Assembly: GCA_038380795.1 (NCBI GenBank)
Contig: CM076260.1
Span: 78,901,843-78,965,842, forward strand
Length of the DNA stretch: 64,000 nt
Reading direction: 5' to 3'
From: Pyrocephalus nanus
Lineage: Eukaryota; Chordata; Aves; Passeriformes; Tyrannidae
The stretch's first letter is position 1; the number at the start of each line of letters is the position of its first letter. The notes under the pieces were generated by a model. The model was not told where the DNA came from, made no database searches, and was given only the letters and a program-made list of their open reading frames with translations. A program made the translations under genes and the position numbers. Shown here one piece after another: positions 55,801-64,000 of this stretch.

Positions 55801-58800
55801 TTTATATATATATAAATGCATATAACTTGCTTCTTGGTGAATTTCAAACAGTTATTATTAAAAAAAAATGTGTGGAGTTGTTCAGTGTTGTATTTGGCTA
55901 CATATGTGTTACGTGAAGTTTAACTACTAAGATTTCTAAAGAAGATACAGGCATCTAAGTCAACGAGACATTTTGTGAATTGGTCTTCTGACATACATAC
56001 CAAATTTTGCCTTTGTTACATTTTTGGTGCTTGAATGTTTTCTTTATCTTTTCTTAAGCATTTTAGAATTTTGCACTATATGTATGTGCTACACAGTAGT
56101 TGCTTCACTTTATGTCATAAAGTTTTTATAACAGTAAAAGAAGCCCTCATCTCTCTGAAGAAGATCCTAGTTAGTGTTCCATCTGAAAGTGACAATTTAA
56201 ACAATGCGGAAAACCAAAGACCAACAAAGCCCCCAATTACCACCCAAAGGATGAGTCTCAATAGCTATGATTTTAAGTGCCTTGTATGTACACTCAGTCC
56301 TTCCAAATAGTGCATAATTTCCTCTTGATTTCCATTATTTAATTTTCCCCTTTCCATCTCCTTTGATTTTTAGTATCCTAGGCAAAATTCAATGGTTATG
56401 AGGGGAGGAAAAGCTACGATAGAAGCAGCAGTTACTGGTAAGAATTCTTTCATGCACTGACACAGAAGCTTGCATTATGCAACATTAGAAGCAGAAAACT
56501 TCTTTGCAAAACTTCTCCCAAAGATGATCATAACCTCTAAAGTGAAATTGGGATGAAGAAAAAGGCATTGGAGAAGTAAAATAAGGTAAGCAACTCCTTT
56601 GTAGTCAAGAGTGTAGATGTTAAAAAACAAACCGCTTAAAAATCAGAAATGTGAACAGGTAAACTATGGAGAGACATAGCCTGAACATCTGGCACTACAA
56701 GAAAGGGAGATAAAGTGGTTCATTATTAAGGTTTCTGGCTTTTCCAAGAAACAGAAGGTTTTCTGTACTTCCAAGGCAAGGAAGGATACTATGCTTCAGC
56801 TGGTCTCTCATGCTGGATTGTTTAATAGTCTTTATACTAAAGTAATGACTATTAAATAAAGCACCAAGAAAGATGTAAGGAAAGAAACATACTATGCAGA
56901 CCAACCCAAATTGCAGTCAAGTGAAAGTTTCTCTAATATTAAACAGTTTTTAAATTTTCCTCTTTCAGTAACATTCAGTGTAATCCTGGCACTCATCTGC
57001 CATGCCAGACAACACTACCACTGAACTTGTTTTTACACTGTTTCTGCTAAGAAGAACTTCAGGTGAAGATGAGGTATTAAGAGTAAGAAAGCTGCTTAAG
57101 TAGCGTACATAATCACTTTTTTTCTCCCTTTCATAGGTTTCTTCAGCAGAAATATGACAACAAGAAGAGTTTTTAATACCATTTTCTAATGGAGCAGGCA
57201 CAGATGAGTCCAATCTCATGTCATCTTCATCATGGCGTGTGTGATTAGCAGCCAAACTGGCCCACTGTGATACCCAGCGTTTACCTCCAGGATTAGTAGA
57301 ACCTTCCTAAGGAAGAAAAAAAAAAACAGAAGAAAATTATAACTGTTTGATAAAAAGCATGCCATCTTTCCAGGTTTTTCCTGAATAAATATGTCAGACA
57401 CTATTTTCCTGGAGGAAGTTGAAAAAATAGTTTACCTCAATAAATTTTAGAGTTCCCAGCTCTAGAATGGCAAACAAACAAAATCTATACAGTTGCAGAA
57501 TCAGTACCAAATAAACAAGAGTTCCTAGTGCAGTGAACTTTTAAACATCAGAACCTATAAAAAAATATATCAGAACATTTGCTAGTTCTAAGATCAGGTT
57601 ATTTTCAGTCCTCAGCTCAAAAGTGCAGGAAAAAAACATGGGGTTGGGAGGTGCATTAAAAAATTAAAAATGTGCTTCAGGAAGACAAGGAAGTGACATT
57701 TTACCGGTTCAGAAGACCCTCTTGTCCAGATGAAATATTGCATTTACTTCATTATAGAAAGACTACCTTAAGGACTGAAAGGGTAAGTAACTTATGATGG
57801 AAAGGAAAGGAAGCTCAGATTATTTGTTTGGCCTAAACAAAAAAAGAAGCAAAGATTAGATTTAAACCATCCTATTGGGTAACAGTGAAGTCACTGCCAT
57901 CAGTATCTGATAATTTTTACTGAAGCTAAACTAGAGAGAAAATCATTTCACTTTATGGACAGTAAGCCTTTTGAAACCTTGAAATTTTTTTAAATGTAAA
58001 GAAGTATAAAATTAAACCATCTTCTTGTGTTGCTACATATTTTTTTTCAAAAACTGCTTTCTAAAATATAACAACATTACTGTGCTATCAAATATATTAG
58101 TCTCTCTTGTTTATATCTCTAAATAAAGACACCCGGCAACTCCCAATGCATATATTTATCTGCACATGCACACACACACAGGCTGTACACTATCAAAGGC
58201 TTTATAGAAATTTAGATAGTCTAATTTATTGTACTCAAAAGACAAAGTACTGCAAATGACAGAAATCACTGACTATAGTTCCAAAGGAGTTACATAACCA
58301 TCGGCAATCCAAATGAGCAATAAGAGATGGGAAACCACTGGAAATACCGGTAACTTGCTTAATAAAGACACTTGTAGGAGCTATTCCAAAGGTCAGCTGA
58401 AGCTCTGCTGCCTCTTCAAATCTCCACACTTCTATTCAAAAAGCTGATTTTTGCCTAATGCCTTGGCCACTTTGGGTCTTTGACCAGGAATAAACTATAT
58501 ATTTTATAAAATTTATTTAGCAGAAATGGAATGGTGAATAATGTCACCTACTGTATAATAACTTCTTTCAAATCAAAAGTTACTTTGACTTTTGAAAAAC
58601 TTGAATTTAGGATCTTGAATTTCTCCTGATTCATGCAAACAAGTGCAACATCATGAATCTCTTCCAGAATATTATGAATGTAGTAAATCAGAGATGCACC
58701 AAGTAATTTGTCTGAACTATTATACAAATTTCCACATTTTGAATAAATTTTTTAGAATCAAAATGTTATGAAATTCAAGTCTAATAAAAGCAAAGGAAGG

Positions 58801-61800
58801 CAATTCAATGCTTGTTATTTATGGGCATTTCTGAACACAATGCAAGGAAAGGGGTGCCAGGAAGAATATTACAAAAACCCTGTGCAAAAACATGCAGCAT
58901 TTATGCACTGACAGCCACTGCTGAAACTTCATTTTTCTTTCTTATCTCTAAACTTTCTTCTCTCTATTTCCCGTCTGTACTAGTGAACTTTCATCTTTAA
59001 TAAAACAATTAGTTACAGCCAAATCCAAACATGACAGATGTCCCAACTGTCAGCTATAGAAAACTCCAACTAGTTCCTTCTGTACCACCTAAACAATTTC
59101 AGAGGTAAATAGGTGTCAGAAACCTGAATTCTACTTCAAAATGGAGAAACATTTTAAAGACTTGATTACCTGTAGTAAAGCAACAACATAAATTACTTTT
59201 CTCTGAATGTATTACACCGCTAAAAATGGTTTCTATATTGCAGTGAATGTGTGTGCTTTGCTAAATCTCCATATATACAAGCACAAACAACAAAGTTGTG
59301 AAAAGCAGTTTCTTCTGATAGTAGTTTAAGCACATCCAAAAAGTGTAAGGTTTATAAAACACATAACTAATAAGTCACATATAGTTATCCTAATGCTCTT
59401 CCTATAATCCATATCAATTTGCACCCTACAGGCTCTCAAGTAAGCAATCCTTGAAATCTCTTGAATAATAAAAAGAATTTCCTCGTCTTTCAGAAAAGCT
59501 GAGTTTACATATCACATACCAGCCTTTTAACTTCATGTTAAATCTGCTTTCCCTTACACTTATTGCACACACAAATTCAGCAGGAGCAAAAAATCTTTAG
59601 AAAATGGACCGACGGATTTCTATGGACTGATTATTCAGCCTGAAGACTTAGGACTTCAGGCTCCACACCTGAAAATAATCCCCAGCACACACGTTACACC
59701 TGGAAGCATCTCCAATACTCGGCATTTCAGAGCAGAAAAATATTATTTTAAAAATGAATTTCAGCTAGCTGAAATTAATTAAATTAAAAAAAAAAAAAAA
59801 GATGTAAAGATGTCTTTTCAGACACATAGCTCCAGTCAGTTCCAGTTGCAAGAATCGTATTATGTCACCTTTTCAAAAACAGAAGTGCTGTCCTGCAAGC
59901 AGATCTTTTAGTCCCTCCCCACCCACCTGCTTTACAACTACATTCCTCCTGGGGTGATGATCTTTTTACAAACTTCCATACATGCTTTATTTACATCCAG
60001 TGTCTTCAATTTGTCCCTGGAACAACACTGACACCTACCTCAAACAGTTCTATTTCCTTCTGTTACATTTACTCCATTTATACATCAAACCCCAGCAATT
60101 GTACCCACCTCAGTTACTACTTTGCTAGACTAAATGAACAGCATTCATCTGTTCTTGTAAAATAAAGCTCCATTCCCTTATTAATCTGAGTAGACTTCTT
60201 TCTTCCTTCTCTAGACTTGCATTCACTGTTCTTAATCAAGAATGGTAACAATTCCAGTGCCATTATTACAGAGGAGGCTTCACTGTGGCAATCACACTGC
60301 CCTTTTGTACTAACAACACATTTACCAGGTATCCAAGGGTCTTATTTGCCTTTTCACAGCCATATGATATTGATGACACATCATCCTACATTTCAGTATA
60401 GCCCCTAAGTTCAAACAAGAAAGCAAGTATCAAACTTCAAACTGAATGCTTTGCTCTACAGAAGGACAGGAAATTAGTGTAATTAGAGATGATAAACAAA
60501 AGGAAATACAGCCTCTAAATACCCCACTTTTAAGAAGCAATATAGCAAACATTTACATGAATGAAGTTATTCAATATTCAGAATGTCAGCAGTACTATTT
60601 ATTTCATCTTTAGTGGGAAAGACATGAAATGGGCATCAAAACTGCAACAGGAACATTGTAGTTAATGGCACTGATGACCCTGCAGATGAAGAATCAGGTT
60701 TCTAACTGTGCTTTGGTCTTACAAACAAATACAAAAAAATCCCAAACAAACCACAAACTAAACAAAAAACAGAAGCATATCAAAGACAAAGCTGATAAAC
60801 CATTATTTAAGAGCTGTTGTTAGCATAGACAACTGACCACTGAAAATTAAATGAAGCTGGATGGATAAATGATAGCCCAAATGTCTGCAGTATTTTTATT
60901 TATCAAGTTCACATAATAAGAATAAATAATATTAACAACAACAACAACAATAACACTCTTTGTTCTCTACCTTATTTAATTTTTGTTGTTAAATCACACT
61001 TACCTTGGTTGGCAAGTGGCAGCTTATAACATAGAAAATAAAAACATTTAAATATTTTAAATAGATGGATTTAGTACTTTTACTGCCTATATTTAATCAT
61101 TGAAAAGGCAAGAACCAGTGTATTCAGGCTCAATCCAACCATGTCATGACATTCACTCTGCATTTTATTCAGTCTTATGACAAACACTATTCCAAAGTAC
61201 TAAAGATTGTCATATCAAAGGAAAAGCTGAGAATTTCTTTAATAAGAAAAGCAGTTTCTGGGTCTTTTCCAAGCACGTTATTCATGAAACTTCACAAGCC
61301 CTTTAAAGTTAGGATATTTAAGTTCAGAATAAGTCTTCAACCCCCAATGTGACTCTAGGTGAACCGGCCCTACCTTGGCCATCTTTTCCATCTTCCTTAA
61401 CTGAAATTTCTTAAATTTTTATTCTTTGTTTTTTCTATGTCAATTATGTTCTGGATTCACCTCATTCTGCTAAACCATCTACAAGAATAACTGTGATGGG
61501 CAGCTGGAGTAAGGTCCATCCACAATCTGAGTGGACACAAGACTGGTACACTGAACTACTCTGACCGTACCTGACTGTTTAGCCACAATCTTCAATTAGG
61601 CTTATTAATTTATGATCTGCAGCTCAGTAATGCAGTAAGTCTTGAAAACCCACAAGCAGAAAAGTTTGTATATGAGAACATGACACCTGCACACCTTACA
61701 AATCAAATATATTTGCCTCTCTCTTTCCTAATGAAAAAACAAACTAAGAGCAAGTTTTGGCAGTAAGACTTTTAGATACAACAACCTTCTCTCAGGAGTT

Positions 61801-63706
61801 ATCCTCTTGATTGTTTTCCCATTATTTCCCTACAAAACACAACTCTAATTTTCTGAACTAGCTTCTCTTTTACTTCTACATATCTATCAACCAACTTCTA
61901 TTTTTAACTTTCTCTGACAAGCCTTTCTTCCACCTTCATCTGTCCTTGACTCTTCTTACACTAAACCTTGCTATATCCACATTGCTTATGTCAGTTTTCC
62001 TCCTTGACTTACTAAACAATTTTCATTTTTTTCCAAATCATCATGACTTGTAACAGTATTCTAAATTATGCTAATAACCTATTCTATTGAAATATACAAA
62101 GACCTTTTAATGCAGCCACAGCAATAGAATGGCATAATTCTTGCAATTTCAACCTAAATCAAAGTGAGTTTTAGTATATTGTTGCTATAAGGTTTCTTAA
62201 ACCTGCCCTATCATTGCAGAAGAAGTCTCAGTCCTCCAAAATCAAAGCCTGTTATTTGCAAAATATGACACCTGGTAATCCCTATTATGTTTATAAAATA
62301 TATCACATATTCTGCTTTGAAATTATACAAGTCAAAAAATACTAATACTCTTGAAAACTGATATAGCACAAAAGAGCTGAATGCTGCAAAAGGCGTAAAA
62401 AAAGGAGAGAAAGAACAGGTTATAGAACTGTGCAAAGCAGCAAGGTGAAAAGCAAAGTTTGGCAAATTTTTCCACTTGATAAGCCTATGCTATATGGCAA
62501 TAATTGACAAAGCTGTAACCTTAGGGAAACTAGTCAAAGACACTCCTCTAGACAGAATGATAGACAGTGTCTTAAGACTTCACAGTAACTAAAATACAAC
62601 CATGATAAACCACGTTCTCTAGGAGAAGCAGATTTGTAGATACTAAACCCGACGTATTTGCATAGCAGGCACACTATGTCATATTTTAAGCTCTTAATAT
62701 ATTTTTAAAAAATGCTTATTTATAAAGTTTGCTAATTTATAGGATCATACTTCAAACATAGTCTCTCAAGGGAAGTAGAAGTTACTGTGATGTGCTTCAT
62801 TACTGTTACCAGATTAATTCTGCTCCAGTGCGATCCTGTTCTGTTCTAGACAGATTTCAAGTTACAGTTTATCCATCACAATATCAGAATGTCTCCCAAG
62901 ATTTCAATATGAAATACCATTAATATCTAGCCTGTGTGCATATTCTGAGCCATATATAAAGCCAGGCATGTTTCTCTGCTTAACCTTTCACTAACTGATT
63001 AAATTATACTGCTTCTAAAACAAGTAATACAAGTGACTCATCATGAGTGGCACCTCACTGGAGAACTCACTGTGAACATAAAAACCTAAAGTCCTCTGGC
63101 TTCAGAAAAGAAATCTGAAAAGTATTATCCACCATTTTTTCCCAGCTGACTTGGTATCACACATTAAATACATATGTCTTATTTCTGAATTTTAATATAG
63201 TTACTTTTTTTGGGCTATAAAACATAATCAGCCATTCCTCAGTTCTGTTGCATAATTTACACGTAGTATACTGTGCCAATGTATGTTGCAAAGAAACTCC
63301 TGCTGCATTTCCAGTGCACTGGCATTAGTGCACATAGAAAGGTAGCAAAGTTTAAAACACCTTCACAATGTAATGTGCCTTCTCTGACAGAGAAGTTTTG
63401 ATAATGCAATAAAGGCCTAAGAAAAATAAAATACTTAGAGATCCGAGCCAATGTTTTCCAGGCAAGATTTTGTTTGCTGTTTAACACTTACTGGTCAGTT
63501 CTTAGTGCTCTCTCTTATTGGAAGAAAAAAGAAGACCGTCAAAAATTAAATTCTACCTCTGTGTCAAGAAATCCAGTTGTACTCAGTGGTCTTTTTTCTT
63601 CCAGCACTACTGTAGCAGAATTTATAGCCCAATCTTTTACTAAATCTTTCTGGTTCTCGTTGATAACAGGCCTATTATAATCCTGGCTGTCATCCACTCC
63701 AAATAC
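28514..63706 (-). CDS. CEP170: CEP170, centrosomal protein 170 kDa, 3' part of gene (11 exons)
   Basis: CEP170 is a centrosome and microtubule-binding protein of the mother-centriole subdistal appendages and a PLK1 substrate (established for the mammalian family). It is recognised from the long exon at 52.6-54.4 kb and from the C-terminal coding exon, both closely matching the vertebrate protein as I recall it. Joining 63706-63557, 57306-57180, 54441-52633, 48368-48318, 46827-46593, 40798-40651, 39232-39065, 38775-38687, 32855-32762, 30333-30282 and 28800-28514 gives 3210 nt, an exact multiple of three. That is 1069 codons and TGA, with no internal stop and GT-AG at every intron. The human protein is about 1,580 residues, so about 500 N-terminal residues, including the FHA domain, are encoded beyond the right edge. 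The paralogue CEP170B is less likely because the C-terminus and middle region match CEP170 itself. No frameshift or broken splice site was seen. Confidence 0.97.
28801..30281 (-). other. CEP170: CEP170 intron J-K
   Basis: This is a 1.5-kb AT-rich GT-AG intron. No repeat or embedded gene is seen. Confidence 0.85.
30282..30333 (-). CDS. CEP170: CEP170 exon J
   Basis: This short exon is 52 nt, phase 0 in and phase 1 out. The acceptor is TTTTCTAG|GAAATA and the donor is CTGCAAG|GTATAA. It encodes [17 protein letters not shown], a heptad-like coiled-coil helix, and the first base of an Ala codon completed in the last exon. Confidence 0.95.
30334..32761 (-). other. CEP170: CEP170 intron I-J
   Basis: This is a 2.4-kb GT-AG intron. 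It contains the minus-strand CR1 fragment and, at about 30390-30680, a GC-richer unassigned segment with a 104-codon minus-strand open frame that resembles nothing I know. Confidence 0.85.
30961..31135 (-). mobile_element. CR1 LINE fragment, 3' end, minus orientation
   Basis: This is the reverse complement of a CR1 3' end. It starts with AGAATCAGAGAATATACTTA (tail remnant), then GGATCATCAAGTCCAACTC, CCTGTACAGGGCACCCC, GAGAGCATTGTCCAAACACT and GACCACTTCCCTGGG. The order matches a common bird CR1 subfamily. It is in the same orientation as CEP170, in intron I-J. Confidence 0.85.
32762..32855 (-). CDS. CEP170: CEP170 exon I
   Basis: This exon is 94 nt, phase 2 in and phase 0 out. The acceptor is TTTTTCTAG|AATATT and the donor is AGCATG|GTATGA. 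It completes the split Arg and encodes [20 protein letters not shown] followed by [11 protein letters not shown], as in vertebrate CEP170. Confidence 0.95.
33370..33393. repeat. (TG)/(TA) microsatellite
   Basis: GTGTGTATATATATATTTATATATG is a short mixed dinucleotide run in CEP170 intron H-I. Confidence 0.8.
35358..36043 (+). mobile_element. 5'-truncated CR1 LINE, 3' end, in CEP170 intron H-I
   Basis: This is a 0.7-kb CR1 3' end, antisense to the host gene. Diagnostic stretches are TGGTGGATGAGAGGCTGCAC, ATGAGCCAGCAATGTGC, CATCCAGCTCTGGGGTCCCC, GGAGCACCCCTCTTATGAAG, ACAGGTTGCCCAGAGAA and the tail GTGATTCTATGA. It is the longest CR1 copy here. Broken reverse-transcriptase C-terminal sequence is visible, and open frames on the other strand over it are shadows. 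Confidence 0.95.
38292..38651 (-). other. Unassigned intronic open frame, ATG to stop, 119 residues
   Basis: An ATG 35 nt past the exon H donor, in context GAAAATGT with A at -3, opens a frame of about 119 residues ending VFAKFL. It has a hydrophobic stretch ([16 protein letters not shown]) near residue 30, and the rest is polar. It is not in the CEP170 frame, because the exon H frame reaches a TGA first. I do not recognise the protein. It could be chance, a retained-intron product or an old insertion. Confidence 0.2.
38687..38775 (-). CDS. CEP170: CEP170 exon H
   Basis: This exon is 89 nt, phase 0 in and phase 2 out. The acceptor is ATTGCAG|GTTATG and the donor is ATCAG|GTGGGT. It encodes [20 protein letters not shown] and then SIDKTAGKI plus a split Arg. 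This is the most conserved part of the CEP170 C-terminal domain. The intron on its upstream side, 38776-39064, is only 289 bp. Confidence 0.96.
39065..39232 (-). CDS. CEP170: CEP170 exon G
   Basis: This exon is 168 nt, 56 codons, phase 0 at both ends. The acceptor is TATCCCCCAG|TTGGTG and the donor is GATGAA|GTGAGT. It encodes [20 protein letters not shown] and ends [12 protein letters not shown]. Both ends are strongly conserved CEP170 C-terminal-domain sequence, while the middle ([14 protein letters not shown]) is variable between species. Its length is a multiple of three, so skipping would not break the frame, although nothing here suggests it. Confidence 0.96.
39233..40650 (-). other. 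CEP170: CEP170 intron F-G
   Basis: This is a 1.4-kb AT-rich GT-AG intron. Its first 30 nt on the transcript strand (40650-40621) are an in-frame extension of exon F if the distal donor is used. No repeat is recognised. Confidence 0.85.
40651..40798 (-). CDS. CEP170: CEP170 exon F (alternative donor at 40621)
   Basis: This exon is 148 nt, phase 2 in and phase 0 out. The acceptor is TTACTAG|GATCAG and the proximal donor is GAAGAG|GTAGGA. It encodes [20 protein letters not shown], a conserved coiled-coil segment, followed by a Ser/Thr-rich linker ending AIDTREE. A second donor 30 nt further on (CATAAG|GTTCTT) would add [10 protein letters not shown] in frame. I recall this decapeptide from a human CEP170 isoform, which supports real use of the distal site. 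Confidence 0.95.
44996..45000. repeat. Target-site duplication, left copy (GATGA)
   Basis: This 5-mer GATGA immediately precedes the TGTC end of the solo LTR and is identical to the 5-mer that follows its GACA end. Confidence 0.8.
45152..45208 (+). promoter_or_regulatory. G-quadruplex-prone G-rich stretch in LTR U3
   Basis: Several G-runs of four to nine lie within 57 bp (AGGGGGAGGAG, TTGGGGGGGAG, TGTGGGGCTGG, GGTGGGGGGGGAG). This fits the usual four-tract G-quadruplex pattern with one long loop. A pyrimidine-rich, homopolymer-rich stretch follows to 45560. Confidence 0.45.
45571..45770 (+). repeat. Degenerate ~60-bp tandem repeat in LTR U3 with three CTCF-like motifs
   Basis: About three and a half diverged units share the order GTGACC...CAGCGCCACCTGGTGA...GGACATTACAAGTT...CATCTCCA. 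The CTCF-like cores are CAGCGCTGCCTGGTGA at 45585-45600, CAGCGCCACCTGGTGA at 45682-45697 and GGCGCCCCCTGCTGAC at 45741-45756. All lie in the same orientation (motif on the minus strand). A unit between the first and second cores has lost its motif. The likeness to the CTCF core (CCASYAGRKGGCRS, reversed) is by eye. Confidence 0.6.
45796..45803 (+). promoter_or_regulatory. TATA-like box of the solo LTR
   Basis: TATTTAAA lies about 130 bp upstream of the LTR AATAAA, the spacing expected if R starts near 45825-45830. No transcription start can be seen directly. Confidence 0.4.
45925..45930 (+). terminator. LTR polyadenylation signal AATAAA
   Basis: AATAAA in TTTTAATAAAGGGCTG is followed within 20 bp by a T/G-rich tract. 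It sits where an R-region signal is expected within the LTR. It is on the plus strand, so it would not end the CEP170 transcript. Confidence 0.55.
46091..46095. repeat. Target-site duplication, right copy (GATGA)
   Basis: This 5-mer GATGA immediately follows the GACA end of the solo LTR and matches the left copy exactly. Confidence 0.8.
46593..46827 (-). CDS. CEP170: CEP170 exon E (alternative acceptor at 46797)
   Basis: This exon is 235 nt with the distal acceptor (TAATTTAG|TAAGTG) or 205 nt with an internal acceptor (TTTCCTACAG|ATTATG). Both keep frame from exon C or D. The longer form encodes [10 protein letters not shown] before [20 protein letters not shown]. The [17 protein letters not shown] block matches the canonical vertebrate protein as I recall it, so the longer form is preferred. 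The rest encodes a basic Ser/Thr-rich part and then [20 protein letters not shown], the start of the C-terminal coiled coil. The donor GCAAG|GTTGGT splits an Arg codon. Confidence 0.93.
46828..48317 (-). other. CEP170: CEP170 intron D-E
   Basis: This is a 1.5-kb AT-rich GT-AG intron containing only the tiny CR1 tail remnant. If exon D is skipped it merges with the intron to 52632. Confidence 0.8.
47303..47338 (+). mobile_element. Tiny CR1 3'-tail remnant
   Basis: TGATAAGGTCTTTTTCAACTTTAATGATTCTATGATT resembles the last ~36 bp of CR1 (AAGGTC..TTCAA..TAATGATTCTATGATT). It is a very short 5'-truncated copy; its 5' limit is not clear. Confidence 0.6.
48318..48368 (-). CDS. CEP170: CEP170 exon D (51-nt in-frame cassette exon, probably alternative)
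   Basis: This is a 51-nt exon with acceptor TTGTACACAG|AGAAAT and donor TTACAGTG|GTAGAG. Joined to exon C it reads [17 protein letters not shown], then continues in frame into exon E. Its length is a multiple of three and its phases (1 in, 1 out) match, so skipping it also keeps the frame. I do not recall this 17-residue acidic/proline insert in the canonical human protein, so it is likely a cassette exon. The coding call rests on the open frame, both splice sites and phase agreement, not on a known homologue. Confidence 0.62.
48369..52632 (-). other. CEP170: CEP170 intron C-D
   Basis: This is a 4.3-kb AT-rich GT-AG intron. No repeat, RNA or extra exon is recognised. Confidence 0.8.
52633..54441 (-). 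CDS. CEP170: CEP170 exon C (large central exon)
   Basis: This 1809-nt exon encodes about 603 residues, window residues 93 to 696. The acceptor is CAATTTTAG|ACACAG and the donor is CCCTCAG|GTATGT. It starts with [18 protein letters not shown] and runs through a basic Ser/Thr-rich, mostly disordered region. Recognisable conserved blocks are RRTLPQLP, the helical stretch [79 protein letters not shown], and [20 protein letters not shown] near the end. In mammals this part of CEP170 carries centrosome and microtubule association and many phosphorylation sites; many SP and SxE sites are visible here. Divergence from the human protein is concentrated between [18 protein letters not shown] and DKKESSK. 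Shorter open frames on the opposite strand across this exon are shadows of it. Confidence 0.98.
54442..57179 (-). other. CEP170: CEP170 intron B-C
   Basis: This is a 2.7-kb GT-AG intron. Its first 216 nt on the transcript strand stay open in the exon B frame, encoding 71-72 extra residues before a stop. Otherwise it is AT-rich with no recognised element. Confidence 0.8.
57180..57306 (-). CDS. CEP170: CEP170 exon B
   Basis: This exon is 127 nt, phase 0 in and phase 1 out. The acceptor is ...TTCCTTAG|GAAGGT and the donor is AAAATG|GTATTA. It encodes [20 protein letters not shown] and then NHTRHDEDD, ending PAPLEN before a split Asp codon. The [14 protein letters not shown] block is a CEP170 hallmark. 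It joins exon C as G|AC, giving NDTDISESG. The frame stays open for a further 72 codons past the donor (see findings). Confidence 0.95.
59757..59776. repeat. Perfect 20-bp palindrome
   Basis: AATTTCAGCT is followed directly by its reverse complement AGCTGAAATT, with no spacer and no mismatch. It lies in CEP170 intron A-B just before an A-run. No function is assigned. Confidence 0.9.
60934..60950. repeat. (AAC)n microsatellite
   Basis: This is a short run of AAC triplets in CEP170 intron A-B. Confidence 0.85.
63557..63706 (-). CDS. CEP170: CEP170 exon A (first coding exon in window)
   Basis: This exon is 150 nt, exactly 50 codons in phase 0. Its acceptor is ...TTTCATTTTCAG|GTATTT and its donor is ...ACAGAG|GTAGAA. 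It encodes [17 protein letters not shown] at its start and ...TTGFLDTE at its end, a segment I recognise from vertebrate CEP170 just before the Trp-containing [14 protein letters not shown] segment. It joins the next exon in frame (GAG|GAA). The open frame continues at both ends past the splice sites, but those extensions are intronic. Confidence 0.93.
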
Positions 63707-64000
63707 CTGAAAATGAAACAACATTACATTCATTAACCCAATACCATCCTGATACAATGTTCAATGTTAATGGATGGATGGTGGCATGCTGGATAGTGAA
63801 TTTAAGTAGGTTTTGTTGTATTATGCTTATCTGTCACCTTGGTGAATTCTACAAATTAAATATCAGAAATATCTAGAGTAATAAAAAAAAAAAAAAGAAA
63901 GTGGAAGTCTATATCAACACTGAAAATTCAAGGAACTGCTAGTTGGAATGGTCAGATATGAAAAAATGACACTTTGAGGAAAGAAACAAAAGGTAAAAGC

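Larger units (their letters stand above)
57307..63556 (-). other. CEP170: CEP170 intron A-B
   Basis: This is a 6.2-kb AT-rich GT-AG intron. It holds the 20-bp palindrome, an A-run near 59786-59800, the AAC microsatellite and a short CA run near 58166. No extra exon is expected here, because exons A and B are contiguous in the vertebrate protein as I recall it. Confidence 0.8.

Noticed and set aside
56965..57255. Treating the whole 96-codon frame from the internal ATG as a separate gene
   Set aside because: Its first part is CEP170 exon B with a good donor at 57180. The ATG is internal to the CEP170 frame. Only the read-through part is kept, as a finding.
1..64000. CRISPR arrays, tRNA, rRNA, operon-type gene clusters
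   Set aside because: No regularly spaced direct repeats, tRNA-like arms or rRNA motifs were seen; the window is a vertebrate intron/intergenic landscape.

Overview
The window is vertebrate nuclear DNA, almost certainly from a bird. It is AT-rich and intron-rich, holds chicken-type CR1 LINE 3' ends with their ATTCTATG-type tails, and carries one recognisable protein-coding gene. That gene is CEP170 (centrosomal protein of 170 kDa) on the minus strand. Eleven coding exons, the stop codon and the 3' UTR lie between about 26.4 and 63.7 kb. The 5' exons, including the N-terminal FHA domain and the promoter, lie beyond the right edge. The species cannot be fixed from the sequence.

Layout from left to right. 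Positions 1 to about 26.4 kb are intergenic sequence downstream of CEP170. I recognise no gene there, only two truncated plus-strand CR1 copies (9.9-10.5 and 22.1-22.5 kb), a TA/TG microsatellite and unassigned AT-rich DNA. From 26.4 to 28.5 kb is the CEP170 3' UTR, ending at an AATAAA signal followed by a GU-rich element. From 28.5 to 63.7 kb are the exons, with introns of about 0.3 to 6.2 kb. Every exon junction was checked for GT/AG and reading phase. The eleven exons join to 3210 nt with no frame break, giving 1069 codons and a TGA stop. They cover roughly the C-terminal two thirds of the protein: the Ser/Thr-rich microtubule/centrosome region and the C-terminal coiled-coil domain.

The introns hold three CR1 pieces and, at 45,001-46,090, a complete solo LTR of an endogenous retrovirus. 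It runs from TGTC to GACA and is flanked by a perfect 5-bp target duplication, GATGA. Its U3 region carries a degenerate tandem repeat with three CTCF-like motifs, a G-quadruplex-prone stretch and an X-box-like site. It lies antisense to CEP170.

The main points for a second look are the LTR with its CTCF-like array and several in-frame splice options in CEP170: a 51-nt cassette exon, a pair of acceptors 30 nt apart and a pair of donors 30 nt apart. Two unexplained open frames in introns are also listed. I found no operon-like, CRISPR, tRNA or rRNA feature and no clear sign of a wholly new biological system.
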